Positions 1-6,990 of a stretch of DNA of 9,552 nucleotides are shown here, piece by piece (the stretch's first letter is position 1; every line of letters starts with the position of its first letter). The notes under the pieces were generated by a model. That model had not been told where the DNA came from. It made no database searches and saw only the letters and a list, made by a program, of their open reading frames with translations. The position numbers were made by a program, and so were the translations under genes. Source of the DNA: JAATGI01 sp050729815 (GTDB lineage Bacteria > Pseudomonadota > Alphaproteobacteria > ATCC43930 > CGMCC-115725); assembly GCA_050729815.1 (NCBI GenBank), contig JBOHLV010000126.1, forward strand, positions 1 through 9,552, written 5' to 3'.

Positions 1-79
1 CATTAGCCACCTTGAGCGCGCCAAAGCTCAGCGACAGGCCGCGGGCTTCGAGCGCGGCGGTTGCAGGCATGGGGGTCAT
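1..79 (-). CDS. livG: ABC transporter ATP-binding protein, LivG type (N-terminal fragment, runs off left edge)
   Basis: Only the first 26 codons are in the window. The translation from the ATG at 79 ends in LEARGLSLSFGALKVAN, which matches the first strand and A-loop region of LivG-family ATPases (usually followed by a variant of 'FGGLKALNDVSF'). LivG hydrolyses ATP at the cytoplasmic face of the HAAT importer. The Walker A and B motifs lie beyond the left edge, so catalytic competence cannot be judged. The start at 79 overlaps the TGA of livM by four bases (ATGA, 76-79), which suggests translational coupling. A second in-frame ATG lies three codons later, at 70. The gene order livH-livM-livG strongly supports the assignment despite the short fragment. 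Confidence 0.8.
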   Translation of the reverse strand, partial: MTPMPATAALEARGLSLSFGALKVAN

Positions 80-1104
80 CGCCGGGTGCGGTGCGTCGGC
101 CACAAGCGCTCGGCCAGACCGAGCACGCCGCCGCGGGCGAACAGCACGACTGCGATCAGCAGAAGCCCGATCCAGAAATACCAGTAGACCGGGTCGATCG
201 CGGCGAAGCGGTCCTGCAGGATCATGTAGAGCGGCACGCCGATGAAGGCGCCATAGAGCCGGCCGACACCACCGACGATCAGCATGATCAACACCGTGCC
301 GGACCGATCGAAGCTCAAGGAGTCGGGAGCCACGAGCTGCGTCGTTTCGGCGAGCAGCGCGCCCGCCACCCCGCACAGTGCCGCCGATATACAATAGGCG
401 GTGAGGCGGCGGCGAAATACCGGCGAGCCGATGGCGTGCATCCGGGCCTCGCTTTCGCGAATCCCGGTGAGCGAACGGCCGAACGGCGAATGCACAAGAG
501 TGCGGACGAGGAGCCAGCCGAGGAACAACACCGAGAGGCAGTAGAAATAGGCGGTCACGCCATAGAGGCCGAAATCGAAGATTCCGAGAACCGGCGCGAT
601 CACCATGCCTTGAAGGCCATTGGCGCCGCCGGTGACGCTGGTGGCCTGATTGGCGGCGGCTTGCAGCATCACCGCGACGATCAGGGTCAGCATCAATTGA
701 GTGAGGCCGGTGGTGCGCAACACCACGATGCCCGACACGAGGCCGACCAGCGCCGCCGCCAGTCCGGCGATCACCAAGAGGCTCAGGGGCTCGGTCCAGC
801 CATGGGCCGAAAGAATGCCGCAGACATAGGCACCGGTGCCGAAGAACGCCGCCTGGCCGAGGGTGATCACGCCGCCATAGCCGAGGATCAGATCGGTCGC
901 GAGCGCGAACAGCACCGCGATGAAGACCTGCGCGCCGAGCTGGAGATAGTCGGGAAAGACGAAATAGGCGGCGATCGCCAGGAGCCAGGGCAGCGCCTCG
1001 TAAAGCCGCGGGCGATGCCGCCGCATCAGGTGGCGCACGGCATCGGGCAAGGTCGCTGGCGACGGCGCAGCCTGGAGGAGCGGCGGCACCGGGGTCGTGC
1101 TCAC
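76..1104 (-). CDS. livM: Branched-chain amino acid type ABC transporter permease LivM
   Basis: The 342-residue protein is a hydrophobic inner-membrane permease. It carries the LivM signature around residues 80-93 (ITLGQAAFFGTGAYV), the cytoplasmic EAA-like loop near RESEARMHAIG, and the late GTVLIMLIVGGVGRLYGA segment before the last membrane helices. Length and motif order fit the family. Residues 1-30 are polar and form an N-terminal extension ahead of the first helix. The start is a GTG at 1104, two bases after the livH stop; the next internal ATG (residue 27) would leave a larger gap, so the GTG is preferred. With LivH it forms the translocation channel of a HAAT-family importer. Such importers take branched-chain amino acids, but in catabolic clusters they also take aromatic acids, amides or urea. 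The substrate cannot be read from this subunit. Confidence 0.93.
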   Translation of the reverse strand: MSTTPVPPLLQAAPSPATLPDAVRHLMRRHRPRLYEALPWLLAIAAYFVFPDYLQLGAQVFIAVLFALATDLILGYGGVITLGQAAFFGTGAYVCGILSAHGWTEPLSLLVIAGLAAALVGLVSGIVVLRTTGLTQLMLTLIVAVMLQAAANQATSVTGGANGLQGMVIAPVLGIFDFGLYGVTAYFYCLSVLFLGWLLVRTLVHSPFGRSLTGIRESEARMHAIGSPVFRRRLTAYCISAALCGVAGALLAETTQLVAPDSLSFDRSGTVLIMLIVGGVGRLYGAFIGVPLYMILQDRFAAIDPVYWYFWIGLLLIAVVLFARGGVLGLAERLWPTHRTRR

Positions 1105-1106
1105 GT

Positions 1107-1988
1107 TCAGATGCGCCCGATCTGGCCGAACAGGCCCTTGGGCCGCACCAGCAGCACCACCAGCGTCAGGACATAGATGAAGAACGAACCGAACTCCGGC
1201 AGCAGATATTTGAAGGCGGTGTCGGAAATGCCGAGCAGCAGCGCCGCGAAGAACGGCCCGCGGATGGTGCCGAGTCCACCCACCGTCACCACGATCAGGA
1301 AATAGAGGAGATTGTCGAGACTGTAGCTCGGGAAGATCGGCAACAGCTCGGCGCCGAACGCGCCGCCCAGCGCCGCGAGCCCGGTGCCGAGCGCGAAGGT
1401 GAAGGAGAACAGGCCGGAGGTGTCAATCCCGACCGACTGCGCCATGCGCCGGTTATCGACCGCGGCCCGGATCTTGGCGCCGAGGCGGGTGCGGTCGAGG
1501 CCGAGCCACAGGATCGTCACCAGCACCGCGCCGGCAACGATAATGAAGCTGCGATAGGTCGGAAATTCGCGCCCGGCGATCGCGAAATGGCCGGCGAGAT
1601 AGGGCGGCGGAACCATCGGCTGTTGTTCCGATCCCCAGATATATTTCGCTGCCGCGATCGACATGAAGACGATGGCGATGGTCAGCAGCACCTGGTCGAG
1701 TTCGTCGCCGCCATAGAAGCGGCGATAGAGCCCGCGCTCCAAGACGATGCTGGCGGCGCCGACCACGACCGAAGCGATCGCCACCGCCAACGGAAACGGC
1801 ACGCCGTAATCGTTGAAGAGCGTTGTCATGACATAGCCGCCCGCCGCCGCGAACACGCCATGGGCCAGATTGACGAAGCCCATCAGCCCCATGGTCACGC
1901 TCAATCCCACCGATACGAGATAGAGCACCATCGCGAAGGCGACGCCGTTGAAGGCGATGGCGATCGCGGCGGAGAGTGCCTCCGACAT
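1107..1988 (-). CDS. livH: Branched-chain amino acid type ABC transporter permease LivH
   Basis: The 293-residue membrane permease is the partner of LivM. It shows the LivH signature MGLMGFVNLAHGVFAAAGGY (about residues 33-52; the family usually has 'INFAHG'). It also has the cytoplasmic loop RAAVDNRRMAQSVGID and the conserved DNLLYFLIVVTVGGLGTIRG stretch near the C-terminus. It is the first gene of a minus-strand operon livH-livM-livG. No clear Shine-Dalgarno sequence precedes the ATG at 1988. No periplasmic substrate-binding protein gene is visible upstream; it may lie downstream of livG outside the window or elsewhere in the genome. The assignment is from motifs and gene order; the transported compound is unknown. 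Confidence 0.94.
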   Translation of the reverse strand: MSEALSAAIAIAFNGVAFAMVLYLVSVGLSVTMGLMGFVNLAHGVFAAAGGYVMTTLFNDYGVPFPLAVAIASVVVGAASIVLERGLYRRFYGGDELDQVLLTIAIVFMSIAAAKYIWGSEQQPMVPPPYLAGHFAIAGREFPTYRSFIIVAGAVLVTILWLGLDRTRLGAKIRAAVDNRRMAQSVGIDTSGLFSFTFALGTGLAALGGAFGAELLPIFPSYSLDNLLYFLIVVTVGGLGTIRGPFFAALLLGISDTAFKYLLPEFGSFFIYVLTLVVLLVRPKGLFGQIGRI

Positions 1989-2257
1989 CGATCAGGCAAG
2001 GTGGCCGCGGGCGGCGAAATCGCCCGGGGAGATCACAAAGCCGCTATCCCGGCACCCTAGGCGCTCGAGATTGTCGCGATCGGAAACGGTGCGGTGGACC
2101 GGCCCTTGCGGAGCCTCGCGATCCGGCCTCTCTCCCATCCGCGATCCATAGCATTTGGGGCGCAACCCCGACAAGGCAGGTCATCGCGGTCACGAGCATC
2201 TTGGCGCCACGGGGTCTTGGTGGTTAATCTCCCTCAATAGAGAACTGGGAGGAATCG
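1989..2257. other. Divergent intergenic region between livH and the MetE-like gene
   Basis: These 269 bases separate two divergently transcribed units and should hold the promoters of both. I see no convincing gene: the 60-codon minus-strand frame inside (1992-2174) has no family resemblance and no ribosome binding site. I find no strong -35/-10 pair on either strand; the best plus-strand guess, TTGGCG at 2201 with GTTAAT at 2223, is weak. A small inverted repeat GGGG-CGCAA-CCCC lies at 2157-2169. I looked for SAM-II and cobalamin riboswitch landmarks ahead of the MetE-like gene and did not see them. Confidence 0.5.
2229..2253 (+). promoter_or_regulatory. Strong Shine-Dalgarno of the MetE-like gene, within a small hairpin
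   Basis: GGGAGGA at 2247-2253 sits four bases before the ATG at 2258 and fixes that start. CTCCC at 2229-2233 can pair with GGGAG at 2247-2251 across a 13-base loop, which would place most of the ribosome binding site inside a 5-base-pair stem. The pairing is seen in the sequence. A regulatory role is inference, and a stem this short may have little effect. Confidence 0.4.
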
Positions 2258-3427
2258 ATGCTGACGAGCCAAGACCGCATTCGCACTACCCATGTCGGCA
2301 GCCTGCCGCGCAATGAGACGCTATCAACGCTGCTCGTCGCCCGCGAGGCCGGCGAGAAGGTCGATGCGGCGGCCTTCGGCGCCGAATTGGATAAGGCCGT
2401 GCGCCACGCCGTCCAGAAACAAAAGGAAGCCGGCATCGACAGCGGCAATGACGGCGAGCAGCAGCGCGTCGGCTTCCAGACCTATATCCCGCAGCGCATG
2501 TCGGGCTTCGCCGGGGAATCGAAGCGGCGCCGCGGCCGCGATTTCGAAGAGTTTCCCGAATTGACACAAGGCTGGCTGCGCCGCTTTCCGCAATCGAGCC
2601 GGACCCAGAACGCGGCCGAGGCGCGGGCCGAAATCCATTACCTCAGTGACGCGCCGATCAAATCCGAGATCGCGCGGTTTCAAAAAGCCGTCAAAGACAT
2701 CGACGCGTTCCCCGAATCCTTCATGACCGTGCCGTCGCCGGGCATTTGTTCCTCGACCATGCTCAACGCCTATTACGATTCACATGAGGCGTATCTAATG
2801 GCGCTGGCGCGCGAACTTGCCCACGAATATCGCGCGATCGTTGAGGCCGGTCTCATCCTTCAGATCGACGCGCCCGACCTCGCCATGGACCGCACCATGT
2901 TCCATCGCGACCTTTCCGACGCCGAATTCGTCAAGATGACGGAGCTCCAGGTCGCCGCCATCAACAAGGGGATCGAAGGGATTCCGCCGGAGCGCGTGCG
3001 CCTCCATGTCTGCTGGGGCAATTGGGACGGTCCGCACATCCATGACGTGCCGCTCGATCTCATCCTGCCGGCGCTCTACGGGGCGAAGGTCGGCGCCTTG
3101 TCGGTCGAATTCTCGAACCCGCGGCACCAGCACGAATACGCGGCGCTGAAGCGCCACAAGCTGCCGGCGGACATGATCCTCATTCCCGGCGTCATCGACA
3201 GCACCAACAATTTCGTCGAGCATCCGGAGGTGGTGGCGCGGCGGATCGAGGAAGCGGTTGCCGTCGTCGGCGACCGGACGCGCGTCGTCGCCGGCGCCGA
3301 TTGCGGCTTCGGCACCTTTACCGGGCGCGAATGGGTAATCGCGCCCGTGGTCTGGCTAAAGCTGCATTCCATTCGTGCGGGTGCCGATCTCGCCTCCGCA
3401 CGACTATGGGGAAAATCCGCGGCTTAG
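2258..3427 (+). CDS. Cobalamin-independent methionine synthase-like protein (MetE C-terminal domain only)
   Basis: The 389-residue protein matches the catalytic (C-terminal) half of MetE, COG0620. It opens with TTHVGSLPR (residues 10-18), the conserved phosphate/folate-side loop, and has QIDAPDLAMD at 202-211. The expected zinc ligands are in order: H250 and C252 (LHVCWGN), E284 (SVEFSN) and C349 (GADCGFGTF). True MetE is about 750 residues with a duplicated N-terminal barrel; that half is absent here. Single-domain relatives include core methionine synthases and enzymes that move alkyl groups onto other thiols, such as epoxyalkane:coenzyme M transferase. A zinc-activated thiol alkyl transfer is therefore likely, but homocysteine as acceptor is not proven. 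It stands alone after the divergent region; the next gene starts 72 bases on. The start is supported by GGGAGGA at 2247. Confidence 0.85.
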   Translation: MLTSQDRIRTTHVGSLPRNETLSTLLVAREAGEKVDAAAFGAELDKAVRHAVQKQKEAGIDSGNDGEQQRVGFQTYIPQRMSGFAGESKRRRGRDFEEFPELTQGWLRRFPQSSRTQNAAEARAEIHYLSDAPIKSEIARFQKAVKDIDAFPESFMTVPSPGICSSTMLNAYYDSHEAYLMALARELAHEYRAIVEAGLILQIDAPDLAMDRTMFHRDLSDAEFVKMTELQVAAINKGIEGIPPERVRLHVCWGNWDGPHIHDVPLDLILPALYGAKVGALSVEFSNPRHQHEYAALKRHKLPADMILIPGVIDSTNNFVEHPEVVARRIEEAVAVVGDRTRVVAGADCGFGTFTGREWVIAPVVWLKLHSIRAGADLASARLWGKSAA

Positions 3428-3438
3428 CCATAAGAGGG

Positions 3439-3466
3439 TTGCCCCGACCCCACGCGGTTCGATAGT
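3439..3466 (+). promoter_or_regulatory. Possible promoter ahead of the first secreted paralog
   Basis: TTGCCC at 3439-3444 and GATAGT at 3461-3466 are separated by 16 bases, and each matches four of six bases of the sigma-70-type consensus. They lie in the 72-base gap between the MetE-like stop and the ATG at 3500. No terminator is visible between these genes, so read-through is equally possible. Confidence 0.25.
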
Positions 3467-3499
3467 GTCGTCGCGTTGTTGAAGGGGGATCTTCAGAAG

Positions 3500-4282
3500 A
3501 TGAGACGTTTTTTGTCTGTCGCGGTTGGCGCGGCAGCAGCCGCCATTGCCGCGATCGTCGCGGTCGCGCCCGGCCATGCCGCCGCCATCGCCGCCGTCGA
3601 GAAGGCGGAACAGCAATTCGCCGCGCTCGGCGCCAACGCCTACAAGACCGGTCAACCGCCGCGGATGAGCGATCCGAAGGTAGCGGCGCTGCTCGACGTC
3701 GTGTTCGATTTGAGCGATCTGCCGCTGACCGGGACGCCGCCGTTCAGCCAGATCGAGGATCTGTCCAAAAAGATGCAAGCGATCGCGCAGGTCGGCCTCA
3801 TCTATACGCTGGCCGGGACCGGCGCACCGTCGCTTGCGGTAACGGCCAAGTTGGGCGACATGGCGAAGCTCAGCAAGCAAATCAACCATAACACCGTTGC
3901 CTTCGCCCCGGAGATGGGCGCCTATTTCGACGGCGAGCTGGTGGTCGAGACCCTGGTCCTGAAATGCGTGGCGCACGAATTGCAGGCCAATCCCGGGGAA
4001 TTCACGAGCAAATTGGCGCGCCACGGTCTTGCCCAGATACGCAACGGCGCGACGCAGACCATCGACGGCATCTTCTATTCGCTGACGATCGCCGGCGAGA
4101 GCGACCATTGGCGGCGCGCCCGTATGGCCGGGCTGATCGCGATCGCGCCGACGGCGGCGCGGTTCCTGCTGCCCGAGGAGCGCAAGAAGCTTCATGACGA
4201 CGCGCTCGTCGGCGCCAAGCAATCGAAAGACCTGATCCTGCGCACCGGGTATCGCGGCATTGCCGAGGCACTCGGCGGCTGA
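3500..4282 (+). CDS. Secreted protein of unknown family (paralog A of a tandem pair)
   Basis: I do not recognise the family. From the ATG at 3500 the protein has 260 residues. It starts with a clear Sec signal peptide: MRRF, then a long Ala/Val/Ile-rich core, then a likely cleavage after APGHA near residue 27. The mature part looks mostly helical and soluble, with one cysteine (in VLKCVAHEL) and no lipobox, so a periplasmic or exported location is likely. It is homologous along its whole length to the next gene, with shared blocks at 43-52 (LGANAYKTGQ), 54-61 (PRMSDPKV), 98-108 (VGLIYTLAGTG) and 195-212 (LTIAGESDHWRRARMAGL). An upstream in-frame TTG at 3476 would add eight residues before the signal peptide and is less likely. 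GAAGGGGG at 3481-3488 may be a distant ribosome binding site. The function is unknown. Confidence 0.8.
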   Translation: MRRFLSVAVGAAAAAIAAIVAVAPGHAAAIAAVEKAEQQFAALGANAYKTGQPPRMSDPKVAALLDVVFDLSDLPLTGTPPFSQIEDLSKKMQAIAQVGLIYTLAGTGAPSLAVTAKLGDMAKLSKQINHNTVAFAPEMGAYFDGELVVETLVLKCVAHELQANPGEFTSKLARHGLAQIRNGATQTIDGIFYSLTIAGESDHWRRARMAGLIAIAPTAARFLLPEERKKLHDDALVGAKQSKDLILRTGYRGIAEALGG

Positions 4283-4339
4283 TCGCGAGCCTATGATCGC
4301 AAGCCGGCCGAATATCACGCTTCAAGGGAGTTTCCGCCG

Positions 4340-5104
4340 ATGAATCGAATCCTGCGCGTTGCCGCGCTCGCCGCCATTTTCCTGTTCGGCCTTGCGGCCG
4401 TCGCGGTGCCTAGCCATGCCGCCGATCTTGCCGCGATCCAAAAGGCGGCAAACCAGCTCATCGCGCTCGGCGCCAACGCCTATAAGACCGGACAGGCACC
4501 GCGAATGACCGACCCCAAGGTCAGAACGCTGCTCAGGGCCGCCTATGACGTGAGCGATGTCCCCGCGAACGGGCCGACCTCGTCGAAAGAGATGCAGGAA
4601 CTTGGCAAGCAGATCCGCACAGTGACCCGGGTTGGCCTGGTCTATACCCTCGCCGGCACCGGCTATCGCAGTTTTCAGGATGCGGCGAAGACGAAGAACC
4701 TCGACAAGCTCAATGCCCAGGTCAACCGCAACGCCGTCACCTATGCCGCCGAAATGGCCGGCTACTACGATGCCGGGTTGGTCGTCTATGGCGCCATGGT
4801 CAAGGGCGTCGCCAGCCAGGTCGAAGCGAAATCGTTGACGAAAGCCAAGGTCGCTGGATTCGCGCAAAGCGCCGCCCGGTACTTCGTCAATGTCGTCAAG
4901 ACATTGACCATTCCGGGCCTGAGCGATGGCTGGCAGCGCGACCGGATGCCAGGGCTGATCGGCATGGCGCCAAACCTTGCGAAGCTGTCGTCGCCGAAGC
5001 TGAAGGCCGACATTCGCGGCGCGTTGCTGACCCTGGCCGGACGGTTCAAGGATCCGGTACTGAAAGCCGGGATCGCCGGCCTTGCCGACGAGTTCGCCGG
5101 CTGA
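4340..5104 (+). CDS. Secreted protein of unknown family (paralog B of a tandem pair)
   Basis: The 254-residue protein has a Sec signal peptide (MNRILR, hydrophobic core, likely cleavage after VPSHA near residue 27). The mature part looks helical and lacks cysteine. It aligns end to end with paralog A. The first 108 residues fall in the same register without gaps, including LGANAYKTGQ at 43-52 and VGLVYTLAGTG at 98-108, and the C-terminal block LTIPGLSDGWQRDRMPGL at 189-206 is also shared. The pair therefore arose by tandem duplication and has diverged considerably. A good ribosome binding site, AAGGGAG at 4324-4330, precedes the ATG by nine bases. The 57-base gap after paralog A holds no terminator, so the two are probably co-transcribed. 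I see no catalytic motif and no lipid anchor; a binding or structural periplasmic role is possible but unproven. Confidence 0.85.
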   Translation: MNRILRVAALAAIFLFGLAAVAVPSHAADLAAIQKAANQLIALGANAYKTGQAPRMTDPKVRTLLRAAYDVSDVPANGPTSSKEMQELGKQIRTVTRVGLVYTLAGTGYRSFQDAAKTKNLDKLNAQVNRNAVTYAAEMAGYYDAGLVVYGAMVKGVASQVEAKSLTKAKVAGFAQSAARYFVNVVKTLTIPGLSDGWQRDRMPGLIGMAPNLAKLSSPKLKADIRGALLTLAGRFKDPVLKAGIAGLADEFAG

Positions 5105-5109
5105 CCAGC

Positions 5110-5127
5110 ACCGCCGCTACCCGCGGT
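5110..5127. terminator. Weak hairpin between convergent genes
   Basis: ACCGC at 5110-5114 can pair with GCGGT at 5123-5127 over an 8-base loop, at the point where paralog B and the VOC gene converge with only 12 bases between their stops. The stem is short and has no T-run on either side, so its role as a shared terminator rests mainly on its position. Confidence 0.2.
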
Positions 5128-5662
5128 TCAGCACCGCGCGCATTTCGTCGTTCCAGTTCTCGATCCGGGTGAAGGTCGGGTCGTCGCGACCGGCGTCCTC
5201 GGTGGCGCGGACGATGGCCTCGTCCGACAGATCGAGATCGAGCGCGTCGGCATGCGGCTGCGATGCGTGGAACGGCGTGTCGAGATAGATCTCGACCCCG
5301 TTGCCCTCGGGATCGTCGAAATAGATCGACCAGGCATTGGCGTGGCTCACCGGGCGGATTCGGGTGATGCCATAATCCTTGACCCGGTCGCGCATCACCC
5401 GGAGTTCCTGAAGGTTCGCCACCTTGAAGGAGAGTTGGTTGACCGTGCTCATCCGGGCGCGCTCGGCACGGCCGGTCGCCAGGATGAGCTGATGGTGGAT
5501 CAGCGGATTGGCGCTCATGAAGACGAAATCATTGTCGAAGGTGGTGCCGTGGCCGTGATCGGTCTCGATAAGACCGATCACCCGGACATAGAAATCGCGC
5601 ATCTTGGCGATGTCATCGACATAGATACCGGCATGGGTCAATTGCGGGCGGATCGCGGTCAT
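5117..5662 (-). CDS. Single-domain VOC superfamily protein (extradiol dioxygenase/glyoxalase-like)
   Basis: The 181-residue protein has the paired beta-alpha-beta layout of the VOC fold. The first strand is LTHAGIYVDDIAKMRDFYVR (residues 8-27), the second module begins at VNQLSFKV (74-81), and the closing strand is DPEGNGVEIYLD (117-128). VOC enzymes bind a divalent metal through residues on these strands. H10 and E124 are in place, but the position that is usually the second histidine is Q76. A C-terminal tail after residue 130 is acidic and outside the domain. The start at 5662 is chosen because homology begins there and it lies seven bases after the stop of the upstream VOC gene; a longer frame reaching 5911 would run inside that gene. 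A role in ring cleavage or processing of a catabolic intermediate fits the context but is not proven. Confidence 0.85.
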   Translation of the reverse strand: MTAIRPQLTHAGIYVDDIAKMRDFYVRVIGLIETDHGHGTTFDNDFVFMSANPLIHHQLILATGRAERARMSTVNQLSFKVANLQELRVMRDRVKDYGITRIRPVSHANAWSIYFDDPEGNGVEIYLDTPFHASQPHADALDLDLSDEAIVRATEDAGRDDPTFTRIENWNDEMRAVLNRG

Positions 5663-5669
5663 TGTCGGT

Positions 5670-6893
5670 TCACCCCAGCGGTCCCTGGAAGGTCTGGTCG
5701 GCGTACGAGTCGGAGAGCGGATCGAGCGTTTCGGGCCAGTCGCCCGCGACCTTGCGGCGCAGCTCCGCCGGGCGCGGTTTGCCGTCCCAGCCGATCTGCT
5801 CCATATAGCAATAGAGCTCGAGGCAATGGCCGTCGGGATCGATGCAATGGGCGGCGTAATCGATCCCGGGATGAAGCTCGGGCGGGATCGCGTCGGTGAA
5901 GCGCACGCCATGCTCCTTCAGATAGCGCACCGCGTCGCGAAGCTGGCGCCACGACCCGAGCTCCAGCCCCATGCTCATGCAGCTCGAATGGGAGCTGAGG
6001 CCGAGCGGCTCGCGCAACGCCCGCGGCGCCAGGGTCAGGCTGTGATGCTCCGTGCCGTTGCGCAGGTAGACGCAGCGCTGGCCGCGCCACACCGCCTCCT
6101 CGGTTTTGACGAAACCCAGAGTCTCGGTATAGAACGCCGCCGCCGCCGCGACATCCTCCACGAAGAGGGCGATCGGCCCGATCCGCGTCACCTTGAAGGG
6201 CCGCGGCAGCATGACGCCGCCGACATCGTATTGCGCCTCGCCGACATCCGCGACCTTGGTGCCGCTGAAAATATCGACGCCGCGCGCCACCGCGTCGGCG
6301 ACCTCCTGCCGCTCCGAAATCTGGGGCAATTGCGGCGCCTCGTCGAAGCGGCGGTCATACATCGCCCGCGGCTTCGCGCGCCCGTCCCAGCCGATCTGCT
6401 CCATGCCGTAATAGAGCTCGATGGTGTGGTCGTCGGGATCGCGGAAGTAGCAATGCCAGTTGCTGCCCGGCATGTCGCGGCCCATGCGGCGGATTTCGAC
6501 CTGGCGCTCCTTGAGGTAGCCGCCGGCGGCGGCAACCTCTTCCAAGGTACCGACCTGCCAGGTGATCTGGTTCAGGGTGACATCGCCCCTCGGCCCGGCA
6601 TCGCCCAAGAGCGCGCCCATGGTCTTGTCGGCGAGCAGGAAGGCGTGGTGGTCGGTGTTGTAGGTGAGGAAGAAGATGCGGGTGTCCTTCATCCGCGATG
6701 CCGCTTCCTTCATGAAATCGAACATGCCGACATCGATCTCGTCGGTCAGCCGAAACCCGAACAGCCGGGAATAGAAATCGACATTGGCGTCGATATTCTC
6801 GACATTGAAGCCGAAATGCCCGAGCCGGCGGATCTTGAAGGGCCGCGGATAGCGGATGCCGCCGACATCGAAACTTGTGGCGCTTGCGCTCAT
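5670..6893 (-). CDS. Two-domain VOC superfamily protein (extradiol dioxygenase-like) with internal duplication
   Basis: The 407-residue protein contains two homologous VOC halves. The first opens with PRPFKIRRLGHFGFNV (16-31) and closes with IELYYGMEQIGWDG (158-171). The second opens with PRPFKVTRIGPIALFV (230-245) and closes with LELYCYMEQIGWDG (358-371). In the first half the putative metal ligands are H26, Q109 and E159. In the second half the matching positions are P240, about S307, and E359, so that half looks unable to hold metal in the usual way. Classical two-domain extradiol dioxygenases use the C-terminal half instead. A strong Shine-Dalgarno (AGGAGGA, complement of 6901-6907) precedes the ATG. 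It is first in a minus-strand pair with the single-domain VOC gene and is divergent from the amidohydrolase. A dioxygenase role is plausible; another VOC chemistry or a binding role is also possible. Confidence 0.87.
   Translation of the reverse strand: MSASATSFDVGGIRYPRPFKIRRLGHFGFNVENIDANVDFYSRLFGFRLTDEIDVGMFDFMKEAASRMKDTRIFFLTYNTDHHAFLLADKTMGALLGDAGPRGDVTLNQITWQVGTLEEVAAAGGYLKERQVEIRRMGRDMPGSNWHCYFRDPDDHTIELYYGMEQIGWDGRAKPRAMYDRRFDEAPQLPQISERQEVADAVARGVDIFSGTKVADVGEAQYDVGGVMLPRPFKVTRIGPIALFVEDVAAAAAFYTETLGFVKTEEAVWRGQRCVYLRNGTEHHSLTLAPRALREPLGLSSHSSCMSMGLELGSWRQLRDAVRYLKEHGVRFTDAIPPELHPGIDYAAHCIDPDGHCLELYCYMEQIGWDGKPRPAELRRKVAGDWPETLDPLSDSYADQTFQGPLG
5782..5804. repeat. Exact 23-base direct repeat inside the two-domain VOC gene (partner at 6382-6404)
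   Basis: The 23 bases at 5782-5804 recur exactly at 6382-6404, 600 bases (200 codons) away. A further 12-base identity, 5810-5821 with 6410-6421, keeps the same offset. The first block encodes the repeated MEQIGWDG motif that ends each VOC half. This is the DNA trace of the internal domain duplication rather than a mobile repeat. Confidence 0.7.
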
Positions 6894-6990
6894 GGTACGT
6901 TCCTCCTCAGCCCATCATAGCGCCAGCCGATGGTTCCGGGCGAGCCGTTCTTGCGCTAGACTGGGCCCAACCGGAAAAGGGAGGCATGGA
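6894..6990. promoter_or_regulatory. Divergent promoter region between the VOC pair and the amidohydrolase
   Basis: These 97 bases lie between two divergent starts, each with a strong ribosome binding site: AGGAGGA for the VOC gene (complement of 6901-6907) and AAAGGGAGG at 6976-6984 for the amidohydrolase. TAGACT at 6957-6962 is a fair -10 candidate on the plus strand, but no good -35 element lies at the right distance. A shared control region for both units is likely from the arrangement. No regulator gene is in the window and I see no clear operator palindrome. Confidence 0.4.

Noticed and set aside
61..1176. A 371-codon plus-strand frame antisense to livM
   Set aside because: Its translation is low-complexity, rich in His, Arg, Glu and Gln, with no family resemblance. 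It is the usual shadow of a GC-rich membrane protein gene; livM is clear on the other strand.
1992..2174. A 60-codon minus-strand frame upstream of livH
   Set aside because: It has no ribosome binding site, no resemblance to any family and unremarkable composition; the stretch is better read as a divergent control region.
1989..2257. SAM or cobalamin riboswitch ahead of the MetE-like gene
   Set aside because: I could not find the conserved core elements of either class; only a short hairpin at the ribosome binding site is present.
3404..4318. A 304-codon minus-strand frame over paralog A, and a similar one over paralog B (4322-4867)
   Set aside because: The plus-strand frames have signal peptides and are homologous to each other. 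The matching antisense frames simply mirror that homology.
5663..5911. A longer N-terminus for the single-domain VOC protein
   Set aside because: The extra 83 residues are Arg/Ser-rich and overlap the upstream VOC gene in another frame. VOC homology starts right after the ATG at 5662.
5826..6920. A 364-codon plus-strand frame over the two-domain VOC gene
   Set aside because: It is antisense to a gene with two recognisable VOC halves and a strong ribosome binding site; the plus-strand translation has no recognisable domain.
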